Shown: positions 8,287-25,217 of the stretch, one piece after another
Layout: every line of letters starts with the position of its first letter
How positions within the stretch are numbered: position 1 is the stretch's first letter
Assembly: GCF_019218885.1 (NCBI RefSeq)
Contig: NZ_JAHUWT010000003.1
Location: 1,054,001-1,118,000, forward strand
Source: Bordetella sp. BOR01
GTDB lineage: Bacteria > Pseudomonadota > Gammaproteobacteria > Burkholderiales > Burkholderiaceae_B
Direction: 5' to 3'
Length of the DNA: 64,000 nt
Notes under the pieces: generated by a model
Told to the model about the DNA's origin: nothing
The model's input: the letters and a program-made list of their open reading frames with translations, nothing else
Database searches by the model: none
Program-made: the position numbers and the translations under genes

Positions 8287-9283
8287 CGCGCGCCTGCCGA
8301 CGATCGCCGTACTGGCGACCGGCGGCACCATTGCCGGCGCCCAGGCCGAGAGCGCCTCGCATGCCTATCGTGCCGGTGCATTGGCTGTCGGCCACCTGCT
8401 GGATGCCGTGCCGGGGCTGGGCCAACTGGCCCACATCCAGGCCGAACAGGTGGCCAGCGTGGGCAGCCAGAACATGAGCCATGCGGTATGGGCCGATCTG
8501 GCGCAGCGTATCGATGCCTTGTGCAGCGATCCGTCTATCGATGGCATCGTGGTTACCCACGGCACCGATACCCTCGAAGAAACCGCCTATTTCCTCAGCC
8601 TGGTCATCCGCCAAGACAAACCCCTGGTCCTGGTCGGCGCAATGCGCCCGGCCACCGCGCCGGGTGCCGACGGGCCGGCCAATCTGTATCACGCCGTGGC
8701 ACTGGCCGGATGCGCCGCCGCCCGCGGGCGTGGCCCGCTGGTCGTCATGAACGAAGACATCCATTACGCGCGCGAAGTGCAGAAAATCGCCTGCGCCGGT
8801 ATCAACGCCTTCGCCTCGCCCAATCGCGGCAGGGCAGGGGTCATGCGCAGTGCGCAGGCCTGTTTTTTCTCGCGCAACGACACCGTGCATGGCCGCGCCA
8901 GCGTATTTACGCTCCAGGCCTTGCAAGCGGCCGGCTGGCCACGGGTCGAGGTCGTCCATGCCGGTGTCGGCCTGGGGGCCGACCTGATCGATTTCCTGTC
9001 CTCCCGGGCGCGCGGCATCGTGCTGGCCGGGGTGGGCGACGGCAACGCCACCAATGCGGCCTTGCAGGCGCTGCAGCGCGCCGCGGCGGACGGCGTGGCG
9101 GTGGTGCGGGCCAGCCGCACGGGCAGCGGCCGGGTTGGCCGCAACATCGAAGTCGATGACGATGCTGCCGGATTCATCGCTGGCGGCGAACTCAGCCCGC
9201 AGAAAGCCCGCATCCTGCTGATGCTGGGCCTGGCGCTGACCCAGGATCCCGCCGAGCTGCAGGGCTTTTTCGACCGGTACTAA
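8279..9283 (+). CDS. Asparaginase (type II-like catalytic motifs, no signal peptide)
   Basis: Hydrolyses L-asparagine to aspartate and ammonia. The two catalytic threonine motifs are present: LATGGTIAG (T14 or T17) and VVTHGTDTLEETA (T93-H94-G95-T96-D97). The ATG at 8279, 8 bases inside parB, gives 334 residues, a normal family length. Type II enzymes are usually periplasmic, but this protein starts MPDARLPTIAVLATGG with no signal peptide and should stay in the cytoplasm. Glutaminase side activity cannot be judged. It appears to be the last gene of the mnmG-parB operon. Confidence 0.9.
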   Translation: MPDARLPTIAVLATGGTIAGAQAESASHAYRAGALAVGHLLDAVPGLGQLAHIQAEQVASVGSQNMSHAVWADLAQRIDALCSDPSIDGIVVTHGTDTLEETAYFLSLVIRQDKPLVLVGAMRPATAPGADGPANLYHAVALAGCAAARGRGPLVVMNEDIHYAREVQKIACAGINAFASPNRGRAGVMRSAQACFFSRNDTVHGRASVFTLQALQAAGWPRVEVVHAGVGLGADLIDFLSSRARGIVLAGVGDGNATNAALQALQRAAADGVAVVRASRTGSGRVGRNIEVDDDAAGFIAGGELSPQKARILLMLGLALTQDPAELQGFFDRY

Positions 9284-9310
9284 GCCCCCTGGGCGCAATG
9301 ATTGTGGGAT

Positions 9311-9339
9311 TTGACTTCTACTTCAAAAGTGTCCATAAT
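9311..9339 (+). promoter_or_regulatory. Promoter of the tRNA-Tyr/Gly/Thr-tuf unit
   Basis: TTGACT (9311-9316), a 17-bp spacer and CATAAT (9334-9339) form a strong sigma70-type promoter that ends 15 bases before the first tRNA base. Confidence 0.85.
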
Positions 9340-9354
9340 CCCTAGTTCTCCGCT

Positions 9355-9441
9355 GGAGGGGTGCCCGAGTGGTTAAAGGGGGCAGACTGTAAATCTGTTG
9401 GCCTTGCGCCTACGTTGGTTCGAATCCAACCTCCTCCACCA
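9355..9441 (+). tRNA. tRNA-Tyr (anticodon GTA)
   Basis: Acceptor GGAGGGG pairs with CTCCTCC followed by ACCA, so CCA is encoded. The anticodon loop contains GTA at 9389-9391, a long variable arm is present as expected for tRNA-Tyr, and the T arm is GTTGG-TTCGAAT-CCAAC. It is the first gene of a Tyr-Gly-Thr-tuf cluster, the same order as tyrU-glyT-thrT-tufB in E. coli. Confidence 0.96.
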
Positions 9442-9455
9442 GAGACCCATATTCC

Positions 9456-9479
9456 GAATCCAGGCCAAAGCCTGGATTC
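9456..9479 (+). other. Spacer hairpin between tRNA-Tyr and tRNA-Gly
   Basis: Ten perfect base pairs (GAATCCAGGC with GCCTGGATTC) enclose a CAAA loop. No T-tract follows, so it is more likely an RNA-processing or stability hairpin in the tRNA precursor than a terminator. Confidence 0.6.
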
Positions 9480-9561
9480 TCAATGTAAGGCCCGGGTTTT
9501 TCGCATGGTTCGCTGTGCGGCAGGCACTGCAGAATACGGGTGAGTGGTGAAAGGGTAGCCC

Positions 9562-9635
9562 GCGGGTGTAGCTCAATGGTAGAGCAGAAGCCTTCCAAGC
9601 TTACGACGAGGGTTCGATTCCCTTCACCCGCTCCA
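9562..9635 (+). tRNA. tRNA-Gly (anticodon TCC)
   Basis: Acceptor GCGGGTG pairs with CACCCGC, followed by TCCA. The anticodon TCC is at 9594-9596 in the loop CTTCCAA, and the T loop is TTCGATT. CCA is encoded. Second gene of the tRNA-tuf unit. Confidence 0.96.
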
Positions 9636-9641
9636 GAATTT

Positions 9642-9716
<75 letters not shown>

Positions 9717-9770
9717 CTACTTTTTGTTCTCTTCGTAGTCAGAAGCTTCAATCCAGGTCAGGAGTCAGCC

Positions 9771-10961
<1,191 letters not shown>

Positions 10962-10973
10962 ATCGGCGTTCTG

Positions 10974-11014
10974 CATGGGGAAGCCGGCCCGTTTTGGGCC
11001 CGCTTCCCATGTTT
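10974..11014 (+). terminator. Probable terminator of the first tuf unit
   Basis: CATGGG (10974-10979) pairs with CCCATG (11006-11011), AAGC with GCTT, and GGCCC with GGGCC around a GTTTT loop, with small bulges. Only a short T-run follows, so termination strength is uncertain. Confidence 0.55.
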
Positions 11015-11076
11015 GTCAAAAAAGTAGTACTATGTATGGTTCCGCAAGTTGCCATGCATCGCACTTTAAGCGTTTT

Positions 11077-11152
11077 AGGGGTATAGCTCAATTGGCAGAG
11101 CGTCGGTCTCCAAAACCGAAGGTTGTAGGTTCGATTCCTACTGCCCCTGCCA
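11077..11152 (+). tRNA. tRNA-Trp (anticodon CCA)
   Basis: Acceptor AGGGGTA pairs with TGCCCCT, then GCCA. The anticodon CCA is at 11110-11112 in the loop CTCCAAA, and the T arm is GTAGG-TTCGATT-CCTAC. It lies just upstream of secE, the usual place for trpT in proteobacteria. Confidence 0.96.
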
Positions 11153-11267
11153 CCCTGGCGGCCAAAGTCATGGCTAACAAGGCCTAGTTCGTTGTCAACC
11201 CCGCTCGCTCTTAATTCGCCGGGAGATCACCGCAAGTCGTGCAATCTTGGCCGGCTCGCGTCGCAAA

Positions 11268-11648
11268 ATGTCTAATACCAGCGTAGAAACCGTAACCAGT
11301 ACCGCCGACCGGGTCAAGCTCGGGCTGGCGGTTCTGGTCATCATTGCTGGCATCGTGGGTTTTTCGGTGCTTAGCGCCCAACCCATGGCCGCCCGTGTCG
11401 GCGTGTTCGTCGGCGGCCTGGTGGTTGCCGCCCTGATTGCCTGGTTCAGCGAACCCGGCCGCCGCACCCTGAGCTTCGCCGGCGAATCGTATAACGAAGC
11501 CAAACGGGTTTCCTGGCCTACCCGCAAGGAAACCACCCAGATGACGGGCATAGTTTTTGCCTTCGTCGCAGTCATGGGCCTATTGATGTGGGTGCTCGAC
11601 AAGGGCATCGAATGGGTGCTCTATGGCCTGCTGCTGGGCTGGAGATAA
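11268..11648 (+). CDS. secE: Preprotein translocase subunit SecE
   Basis: Small membrane subunit of the SecYEG channel. The ATG at 11268 gives 126 residues, and a TTG 21 bases earlier is in frame but less likely. Three hydrophobic spans are visible (about residues 17-37, 43-62 and 95-118), as in E. coli SecE and unlike the one-span form of many other bacteria. The conserved cytoplasmic segment is YNEAKRVSWPTRKETTQMT. nusG follows after 9 bases in the classic secE-nusG pair. Confidence 0.96.
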   Translation: MSNTSVETVTSTADRVKLGLAVLVIIAGIVGFSVLSAQPMAARVGVFVGGLVVAALIAWFSEPGRRTLSFAGESYNEAKRVSWPTRKETTQMTGIVFAFVAVMGLLMWVLDKGIEWVLYGLLLGWR

Positions 11649-11657
11649 GGACGCCGA

Positions 11658-12191
11658 ATGAGTAAACGCTGGTATGTCGTCCATGTGTATTCGGGCATGG
11701 AAAAAAGCGTCCACAAGGCCTTGATCGAGCGCATCGAGCGCGCGGCCCTGCAGACGTCGTTTGGCCGGATCCTGGTGCCCTCGGAAGAGGTCGTCGAAAT
11801 GAAGGGCGGCCAGAAGTCCATCAGTGAGCGCCGCATTTTCCCGGGCTATGTCCTGGTCGAGATGGATCTCACTGACGAAACCTGGCACTTGGTCAAGAAC
11901 ACCAACCGTGTCACCGGCTTCCTGGGTGGCTCGGGTAACCGTCCCACGCCGATTTCCGAAAAGGAAGTCGAGAAAATCCTCTCCCAGATGGAAGAGGGTG
12001 TCGAGAAACCCCGCCCCAAGATCCTGTTCGAAGTGGGCGAGATGGTTCGCGTCAAAGAAGGCCCGTTTGCAGACTTCAACGGCAACGTCGAGGAAGTCAA
12101 TTACGAAAAGAGCAAGGTGCGTGTGTCTGTCACCATTTTTGGTCGCGCCACGCCCGTCGAGCTCGATTTCAGCCAGGTCGAGAAGACCTGA
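11658..12191 (+). CDS. nusG: Transcription termination/antitermination factor NusG
   Basis: Binds RNA polymerase and links it to Rho and to the ribosome. The 177 residues contain the N-terminal NGN domain starting [14 protein letters not shown] and the C-terminal KOW domain with [22 protein letters not shown]. An AAGGA site precedes the ATG. It is followed after 65 bases by rplK; that spacer is GC-rich and could fold, and the L1-type feedback site of rplKA would be expected there. Confidence 0.98.
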   Translation: MSKRWYVVHVYSGMEKSVHKALIERIERAALQTSFGRILVPSEEVVEMKGGQKSISERRIFPGYVLVEMDLTDETWHLVKNTNRVTGFLGGSGNRPTPISEKEVEKILSQMEEGVEKPRPKILFEVGEMVRVKEGPFADFNGNVEEVNYEKSKVRVSVTIFGRATPVELDFSQVEKT

Positions 12192-12256
12192 TTTTTCAAC
12201 CCCCGGGGAGCCCGTCGCGTAGCGCGGCGAGCGTTTGAACCCGCAAGGAGCAAAGC

Positions 12257-12688
12257 ATGGCGAAGAAGATCGTCGGCTTTATCAAGCTGCAAGTACCGGC
12301 TGGTAAGGCTAACCCCTCTCCCCCGATTGGCCCGGCACTGGGTCAGCGTGGCCTGAACATCATGGAATTCTGCAAGGCGTTCAACGCCAAGACCCAGGGC
12401 ATGGAGCCCGGTCTGCCGATTCCGGTGGTGATCACCGCTTTCGCCGACAAGAGCTTCACCTTCATCATGAAGACCCCGCCCGCGACGGTCCTCATCAAGA
12501 AGGCTGCCGGAGTGCAAAAGGGTTCGGCCAAGCCGCACACCGACAAGGTCGGCACGCTCACGCGCGCCCAGGCCGAGGAAATCGCCAAGACCAAGGAACC
12601 CGATCTGACCGCGGCCGACCTGGAAGCCGCCGTTCGCACGATCGCTGGCAGCGCCCGCAGCATGGGCATCACGGTTGAGGGGATCTAA
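12257..12688 (+). CDS. rplK: 50S ribosomal protein L11
   Basis: Part of the GTPase-associated centre on 23S rRNA, where it contacts EF-G and EF-Tu and is needed for RelA activation. The 143 residues include the conserved proline-rich start [20 protein letters not shown] and the C-terminal RNA-binding domain ending [14 protein letters not shown] strong site, AAGGAG, precedes the ATG. rplA starts two bases after its stop. Confidence 0.98.
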
Positions 12689-12690
12689 TC

Positions 12691-13389
12691 ATGGCCAAAC
12701 TGTCCAAGCGCGCCGCCGCCATCGCCAAGAAAATCGATCGCACGAAGCTGTACCCCGTGTCCGAAGCCCTGACCCTGGTCAAGGAAACCGCCACCGCCAA
12801 GTTCGATGAATCCATCGACGTCGCCGTGCAGCTGGGTATCGACCCCAAGAAATCCGACCAGTTGGTTCGTGGTTCCGTGGTGCTGCCTGCCGGTACCGGC
12901 AAGAGCGTGCGCGTCGCCGTGTTCGCCCAGGGCGACAAGGCTGAAGCCGCGCGTGCCGCCGGCGCCGACATCGTCGGCCTGGATGACCTGGCCGAGCGTA
13001 TCAAGGGTGGCCAGATCGATTTCGACGTGGTCATTGCCTCGCCAGACACCATGCGTGTCGTGGGCGCCCTGGGCCAGGTCCTGGGCCCCCGTGGCCTGAT
13101 GCCGAACCCCAAGGTCGGCACCGTCACCCCTGACGTCGTCACGGCCGTGAAGAACGCCAAGGCGGGCCAGGTCCAGTATCGCACCGACAAGGCGGGCATC
13201 ATTCACGCCACCATCGGCCGCGCCTCGTTCGGCGTGGAACAGTTGCAAACCAACCTGGCTGCGTTGGTCGACGCCCTGCAAAAGGCTCGTCCCGCTGCTG
13301 CCAAGGGTATTTATCTGCGCAAGCTCGCCGTGTCGTCCACCATGGGCGGCGGTGCGCGCGTGGAAGTAGCTTCGCTCTCGGCCAGTTAA
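12691..13389 (+). CDS. rplA: 50S ribosomal protein L1
   Basis: L1-stalk protein that helps release tRNA from the E site. In E. coli it also represses its own rplKA mRNA. The 232 residues include the family signature [22 protein letters not shown] in the middle. The two-base gap from rplK implies translational coupling. A 251-base gap then separates it from rplJ. Confidence 0.98.
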   Translation: MAKLSKRAAAIAKKIDRTKLYPVSEALTLVKETATAKFDESIDVAVQLGIDPKKSDQLVRGSVVLPAGTGKSVRVAVFAQGDKAEAARAAGADIVGLDDLAERIKGGQIDFDVVIASPDTMRVVGALGQVLGPRGLMPNPKVGTVTPDVVTAVKNAKAGQVQYRTDKAGIIHATIGRASFGVEQLQTNLAALVDALQKARPAAAKGIYLRKLAVSSTMGGGARVEVASLSAS

Positions 13390-13640
13390 TCGGCCGCGGG
13401 CAAAAACGAACTTTGGGCCGCATCCGGATTTCCGGATGCTGCTGTCAAAGACCGCTGGAGCAGGGTATCGGCAGCCGCATCGCCGCTGCCCCGCTTAATC
13501 CCGGAGCTTACCCAGTCCGGATCCAGCGTAGACGGCGTCCCCAGGAAGATTTCTTTACCCGAAGAACTCAACCAGGCGCCGCATTCGGTTGACGCGCAAG
13601 GCCACAGGCCCCAGGCGTCTTTTGATGGAGTGTTCAAACC
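13390..13640 (+). promoter_or_regulatory. Leader region of the rplJL-rpoBC mRNA
   Basis: This gene-free 251-base gap lies where many bacteria keep the L10 leader, an RNA bound by the L10(L12) complex for feedback control. It contains a perfect hairpin GCATCCGG-ATTT-CCGGATGC (13420-13439) and several further GC-rich self-complementary stretches. I could not fold it to confirm the kink-turn of the known leader, so the L10-leader role is inferred from position. Confidence 0.5.
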
Positions 13641-14165
13641 GTGAGTCTCAATCGTCAAGAGAAAGCGGTGGTGATCGAAGAAGTCTCGGCAGTTGTTGCC
13701 AAGGCCCAGTCGATCGTTATCGCCGAGTACCGTGGTCTGGACGTCGCCTCTGTCACCGTACTGCGCAAAACTGCGCGTGAATCGGGCGTGTATCTGCGTG
13801 TTCTGAAGAACTCGCTGGCCCGTCGAGCAGTTGCCGGCACGGCTTTCGAGCCGTTGTCCGAACAACTGACCGGTCCGCTGATCTATGGCATCAGCAACGA
13901 TCCGGTTTCGGCGGCCAAGGTTCTCGCTGGTTTCGCAAAAAGCAACGACAAGCTGGTCATCAAGGCGGGCTCGCTGCCCAACAACCTGTTGAACCAAGAA
14001 GGCGTGAAGGCCCTGGCCACCATGCCCTCGCGCGAAGAGTTGCTGTCGAAACTGCTGGGCACCATGCAAGCCCCCATCGCGCAATTCGTGCGTACGCTCA
14101 ACGAAGTTCCCACCAAGTTCGCCCGCGGCCTGGCTGCCGTGCGCGACCAGAAGGCAGCGGCGTAA
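13641..14165 (+). CDS. rplJ: 50S ribosomal protein L10
   Basis: Base of the ribosomal stalk; it anchors L7/L12 dimers on 23S rRNA. It starts with GTG at 13641 behind GGAG and has 174 residues beginning [14 protein letters not shown], with the conserved [20 protein letters not shown]. The C-terminal helix that carries L7/L12 is present. The L10(L12) complex represses this mRNA in well-studied bacteria. Confidence 0.97.
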   Translation: MSLNRQEKAVVIEEVSAVVAKAQSIVIAEYRGLDVASVTVLRKTARESGVYLRVLKNSLARRAVAGTAFEPLSEQLTGPLIYGISNDPVSAAKVLAGFAKSNDKLVIKAGSLPNNLLNQEGVKALATMPSREELLSKLLGTMQAPIAQFVRTLNEVPTKFARGLAAVRDQKAAA

Positions 14166-14241
14166 GCCACTGCCCACGGAATTCGTTGAACGACCGAGCG
14201 ACACCCAACCTGGCATTTATCCAATTCTGGAGTTCTAAAAA

Positions 14242-14622
14242 ATGGCACTGAACAAAGCTGAAATCCTTGACGCCATCGCTGGCATGACCGTGCTCGAGTT
14301 GTCCGAGCTGATCAAGGAAATGGAAGAGAAGTTTGGCGTGTCGGCTGCTGCCGCCGCCGTGGCCGTGGCTGCCCCCGCTGCCGGTGGCGCTGCCGCCGCT
14401 GCTGAAGAGCAGACCGAATTCAACGTCGTGCTGCTTGAAGCCGGCGCCAACAAGGTCAGCGTCATCAAGGCCGTGCGTGAACTGACCGGCCTGGGTCTGA
14501 AGGAAGCCAAGGACCTGGTCGACGGCGCGCCGAAGCCCGTCAAGGAAGCCATTGCCAAGGCTGACGCCGAAGCTGCCAAGAAGAAGCTGGAAGAAGCTGG
14601 CGCCAAGGTCGAAGTCAAATAA
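14242..14622 (+). CDS. rplL: 50S ribosomal protein L7/L12
   Basis: Flexible stalk protein present in several copies, which recruits translation GTPases. The 126 residues have an N-terminal dimerisation part, an alanine-rich hinge (about residues 34-54) and the globular C-terminal domain with [20 protein letters not shown] and the end [17 protein letters not shown] lies nine bases before the ATG. A strong hairpin after the gene partly separates it from rpoB. Confidence 0.98.
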   Translation: MALNKAEILDAIAGMTVLELSELIKEMEEKFGVSAAAAAVAVAAPAAGGAAAAAEEQTEFNVVLLEAGANKVSVIKAVRELTGLGLKEAKDLVDGAPKPVKEAIAKADAEAAKKKLEEAGAKVEVK

Positions 14623-14636
14623 GACCTGCGTCAACT

Positions 14637-14673
14637 GCCCGGGGACAGCGCAGTTTGCCGTCCCCGGGCTTTT
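14637..14673 (+). terminator. rplL-rpoB attenuator hairpin
   Basis: GCCCGGGGAC (14637-14646) pairs perfectly with GTCCCCGGGC (14660-14669), followed by four T residues only. The short T-tract suits partial termination. In E. coli an attenuator in the same place lowers rpoBC relative to rplJL; that function is inferred here. Confidence 0.8.
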
Positions 14674-14790
14674 GCGTTTCCAGGAAACCCCTACTGCCAG
14701 GGTGCCCTTTGTCTTTGTAGAGGGGTTTTCTGGAGTCGTATCACCTGGGGCCGTGGTTGACGGCCCATGCAACCTCGAGTCGGAGTGCTC

Positions 14791-23141
<8,351 letters not shown>

Positions 23142-23162
23142 AGGCGCCTTTCTGTTCCGGCG

Positions 23163-23225
23163 GGTGCCGGCGGCCATGCCGCCGGCACCATGCAAAAGAC
23201 CGCTGAGCAATCAGCGGTCTTTTTT
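23163..23225 (+). terminator. Terminator of the rpoBC operon (two hairpins)
   Basis: A first 11-bp stem (23163-23173 with 23179-23189) is followed by a second, AAAAGACCGCTGA-GCAA-TCAGCGGTCTTTT (23194-23223), ending in a T-run through 23225. The second is a textbook Rho-independent terminator; its A-tract on the left could let it also act on the minus strand. Confidence 0.93.
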
Positions 23226-23239
23226 CGCCCGGCCACAAG

Positions 23240-23330
23240 ACAAAGAAAGCGCCCCTTTGGGGGGCGGCAGCAAGCCGAAGGGCGCAGCCAGGGGGCTTCG
23301 CCCCCGCCGCGGCCGTACTTTTGTGGGTCA
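23240..23330. repeat. GC-rich dispersed-repeat-like element at the end of the lipoprotein gene
   Basis: The stretch contains CGCCCC-TTT-GGGG and GGGGGC-TTC-GCCCCC (23291-23305) hairpins and ends in GTGGGTCA, where TCA is the stop codon of the minus-strand lipoprotein gene. It is similar in style to the element at 51480-51562, which ends GTGGGCTCA. I recall such elements as common in related genomes, but copy number cannot be checked here. Confidence 0.6.
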
Positions 23331-23723
23331 GCTACCCGCGCGTGCTTGTGCAGCCTTGAATACCGGCCCCCACTGCGGATGACCTGCTTCGTTGGGCGCC
23401 AGCGTGAACGCTGAATCCAATTGCAAAATACGTACAAAGGTGTCTTCGCACAGTTGCGCGTAGTTGCGCACGCAATAGCTGAAAGCCTGCAATTTGTACG
23501 CTTCGACCCGCATGGATTTGGGTGCGGTTGCGATATCGCCAGACGTGGCAACGGTGCGGATGACAGTACCGTACTGGCCACTCGCATATTGCTGCCGGAC
23601 CTGGGTCATCGTATCCTCGGCGGCTTGCGAGGGCGGTGCTTCAAAGCCGGTGCCCATACTGGTGCAGCCACCAAGAAGCACTAAAAGGCAAAACAAAGAG
23701 GGCAAGAAAGCGCGAGTCTTCAT
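23328..23723 (-). CDS. Small outer-membrane-type lipoprotein of unknown function
   Basis: 131 residues from the ATG at 23723, chosen because it opens a lipoprotein signal MKTRAFLPSLFCLLVLLGGC with lipobox LLGGC and lipidated C20; an in-frame start 60 bases earlier would bury the signal. The residue after the cysteine is T, not D, so outer-membrane sorting is likely. The mature part (QVRQQYASGQYGTVIRTV, then ALCEDTFVRILQLDSAF-like sequence) looks helical and TPR-like and contains two further cysteines (in YCVRNYAQLCED). It faintly recalls T6SS-associated TssQ lipoproteins, but no T6SS genes are nearby, so function is unknown. It is divergent from the kinase-like gene. Confidence 0.8.
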   Translation of the reverse strand: MKTRAFLPSLFCLLVLLGGCTSMGTGFEAPPSQAAEDTMTQVRQQYASGQYGTVIRTVATSGDIATAPKSMRVEAYKLQAFSYCVRNYAQLCEDTFVRILQLDSAFTLAPNEAGHPQWGPVFKAAQARAGS

Positions 23724-23983
23724 GAGCGGTTGAGCCTGTGCCTGTGGGAGGAAAGAGTCACATCCTGTTCCTGGCGTAGTCATTATGAAATGAAGCCCGG
23801 CAGGATGCTCGGATAATATCCGTTGTATGAATCAATGGCACATGCTGCAGCGCACTAAATATGCGTCCTACTGCTAGGTTAGGTTATAAAAAGTAACTTC
23901 GGTAAACTCAGCGCCACGCTTACGCGAGAATCGAACGCCTGTCACATGGCGCATGGTTTACCGTCCATTCCAGTTTATCGGTC

Positions 23984-25192
23984 ATGTTTTCCTCCGCCGG
24001 CTTTACCTCGCCGCGTGGTCCGTTCGCCGGTGCCGCGCCCCTAGCTCATCGCCCGCTTAGTGCCATTGCGGCAACCACTGCCGGCGGTGTACCGCAGGCC
24101 CGCATCCAGCGCATCATCGCCGAACTCATTCCGGTGCTCGACGATCTGCACCGGGATGGCCGCATCTGTGGCGATATCTCGGTCCATTCGGTAGGCATGG
24201 ATGAAGCCGGACGGGCGCACCTGATGGCGCTGTCCGGCTACTCTCGTCTTGGCGAGCCTGCATTGACGCCCGGCTACGCGCCGTTCGAACTGTATACCGA
24301 AGCACCGGAATGGCCGCGCGGCCCGTGGACAGACATCTACGCCTTGAGCGCGATGGCCTATTCCCTGGTTACCGGCCGGCGGCCGCCAGCGGCGTCCGAA
24401 CGGCGCGTATCGGAAACCTATCGTCCCCTGGCGGCATTGGGCCTGGCCAAGTACGACGCCAGTTTCCTGGCGTCGATCGATGCAGGGCTGGCGATCATTC
24501 CGGCAGACCGTCCGCAAACCATGCAGGCATTCGCGGATTCGCTGGCGTTGCCGTCCGCACCGCAGGCATCCCAGGCGGTTCCCGCGGCTGCGGAAACGGT
24601 CGCGCCTGCGGTGGCCGCCGAAACTCCCTATACGCCACGGCGCGGCAACTTCCGTTCGTTCATGCATGCAGCGCTGCTGGGTATCGCAACCCTGGGTGTA
24701 TCCGCTTATTGGTGGGGCCGCCTGACAAAGGCGCCGGAAGGCGTAATTACCCATTCTGAATCTGCCCTGACCCAGGTCCGGGTACCCGACACGGCGGTCT
24801 CGCCAGCTTTGTCGTCGCCGCCATCGGCCGCGCCTGCACCGGCCGCGGTTGCCCCATTGGCGCAATGGCAAACGAGCTACCCCACCGCCGAAGAGGCCGC
24901 CGCCGCGTCAGCGCTGCTGGCCGAGTCGGCGCCTGATGATAAACCCGCCGAAGCGGCGCCACCGCCACCACCACCGCCACCGTCCCCGGTCCGGGTCAGC
25001 ATCAATGTGCGGCCATGGGGCGAAATTCTGGTCAATGGCGTGTCGCGCGGCGTGACGCCGCCGCTAAAGACTCTGCGCCTGGCGCCTGGCAAGTATTCCG
25101 TGACCATACGCAATACTGCGCAGCCGCCTTATCGCACGACACTGGAAGTGAAGGCGGGCAAGCCCGCCATGATCACTCACATATTTCGATGA
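23984..25192 (+). CDS. Kinase-like membrane protein lacking the N-lobe, with C-terminal PEGA domain
   Basis: 402 residues. Residues about 40-190 resemble the C-lobe of a bacterial Ser/Thr kinase: LIPVLDDLHRDGRICGDIS for the catalytic loop, TPGYAPFELY for the APE region and PWTDIYALSAMAYSLVTGRRPP after it. The whole ATP-binding N-lobe with its lysine is missing, the HRD motif reads CGD, and the DFG position reads LSG, so it is probably a pseudokinase. One membrane span (about 227-246) is followed by an Ala/Pro-rich linker with a run of nine prolines and a PEGA domain (335-402, VRVSINVRPWGEILVNG), probably in the periplasm. The start at 23984 has no clear ribosome site, so an N-terminal truncation is possible. 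It opens the signalling island. Confidence 0.75.
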   Translation: MFSSAGFTSPRGPFAGAAPLAHRPLSAIAATTAGGVPQARIQRIIAELIPVLDDLHRDGRICGDISVHSVGMDEAGRAHLMALSGYSRLGEPALTPGYAPFELYTEAPEWPRGPWTDIYALSAMAYSLVTGRRPPAASERRVSETYRPLAALGLAKYDASFLASIDAGLAIIPADRPQTMQAFADSLALPSAPQASQAVPAAAETVAPAVAAETPYTPRRGNFRSFMHAALLGIATLGVSAYWWGRLTKAPEGVITHSESALTQVRVPDTAVSPALSSPPSAAPAPAAVAPLAQWQTSYPTAEEAAAASALLAESAPDDKPAEAAPPPPPPPPSPVRVSINVRPWGEILVNGVSRGVTPPLKTLRLAPGKYSVTIRNTAQPPYRTTLEVKAGKPAMITHIFR

Positions 25193-25217
25193 GCGCACCC
25201 AGCCGGGCCGTCCATGG

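Noticed and set aside
9361-9543. Small open frame across tRNA-Tyr
   Set aside because: It runs through the tRNA body and has no ribosome site; the tRNA explains the sequence.
14767-14790. Alternative rpoB start eight codons upstream
   Set aside because: The added residues (MQPRVGVL) are not part of beta-subunit N-termini, and the ATG at 14791 has a GGAGTG ribosome site.
23328-25192. Part of a type VI secretion locus
   Set aside because: The lipoprotein and kinase-like gene recall T6SS accessories, but no core tss gene (tube, sheath, baseplate or membrane complex) is in the window.
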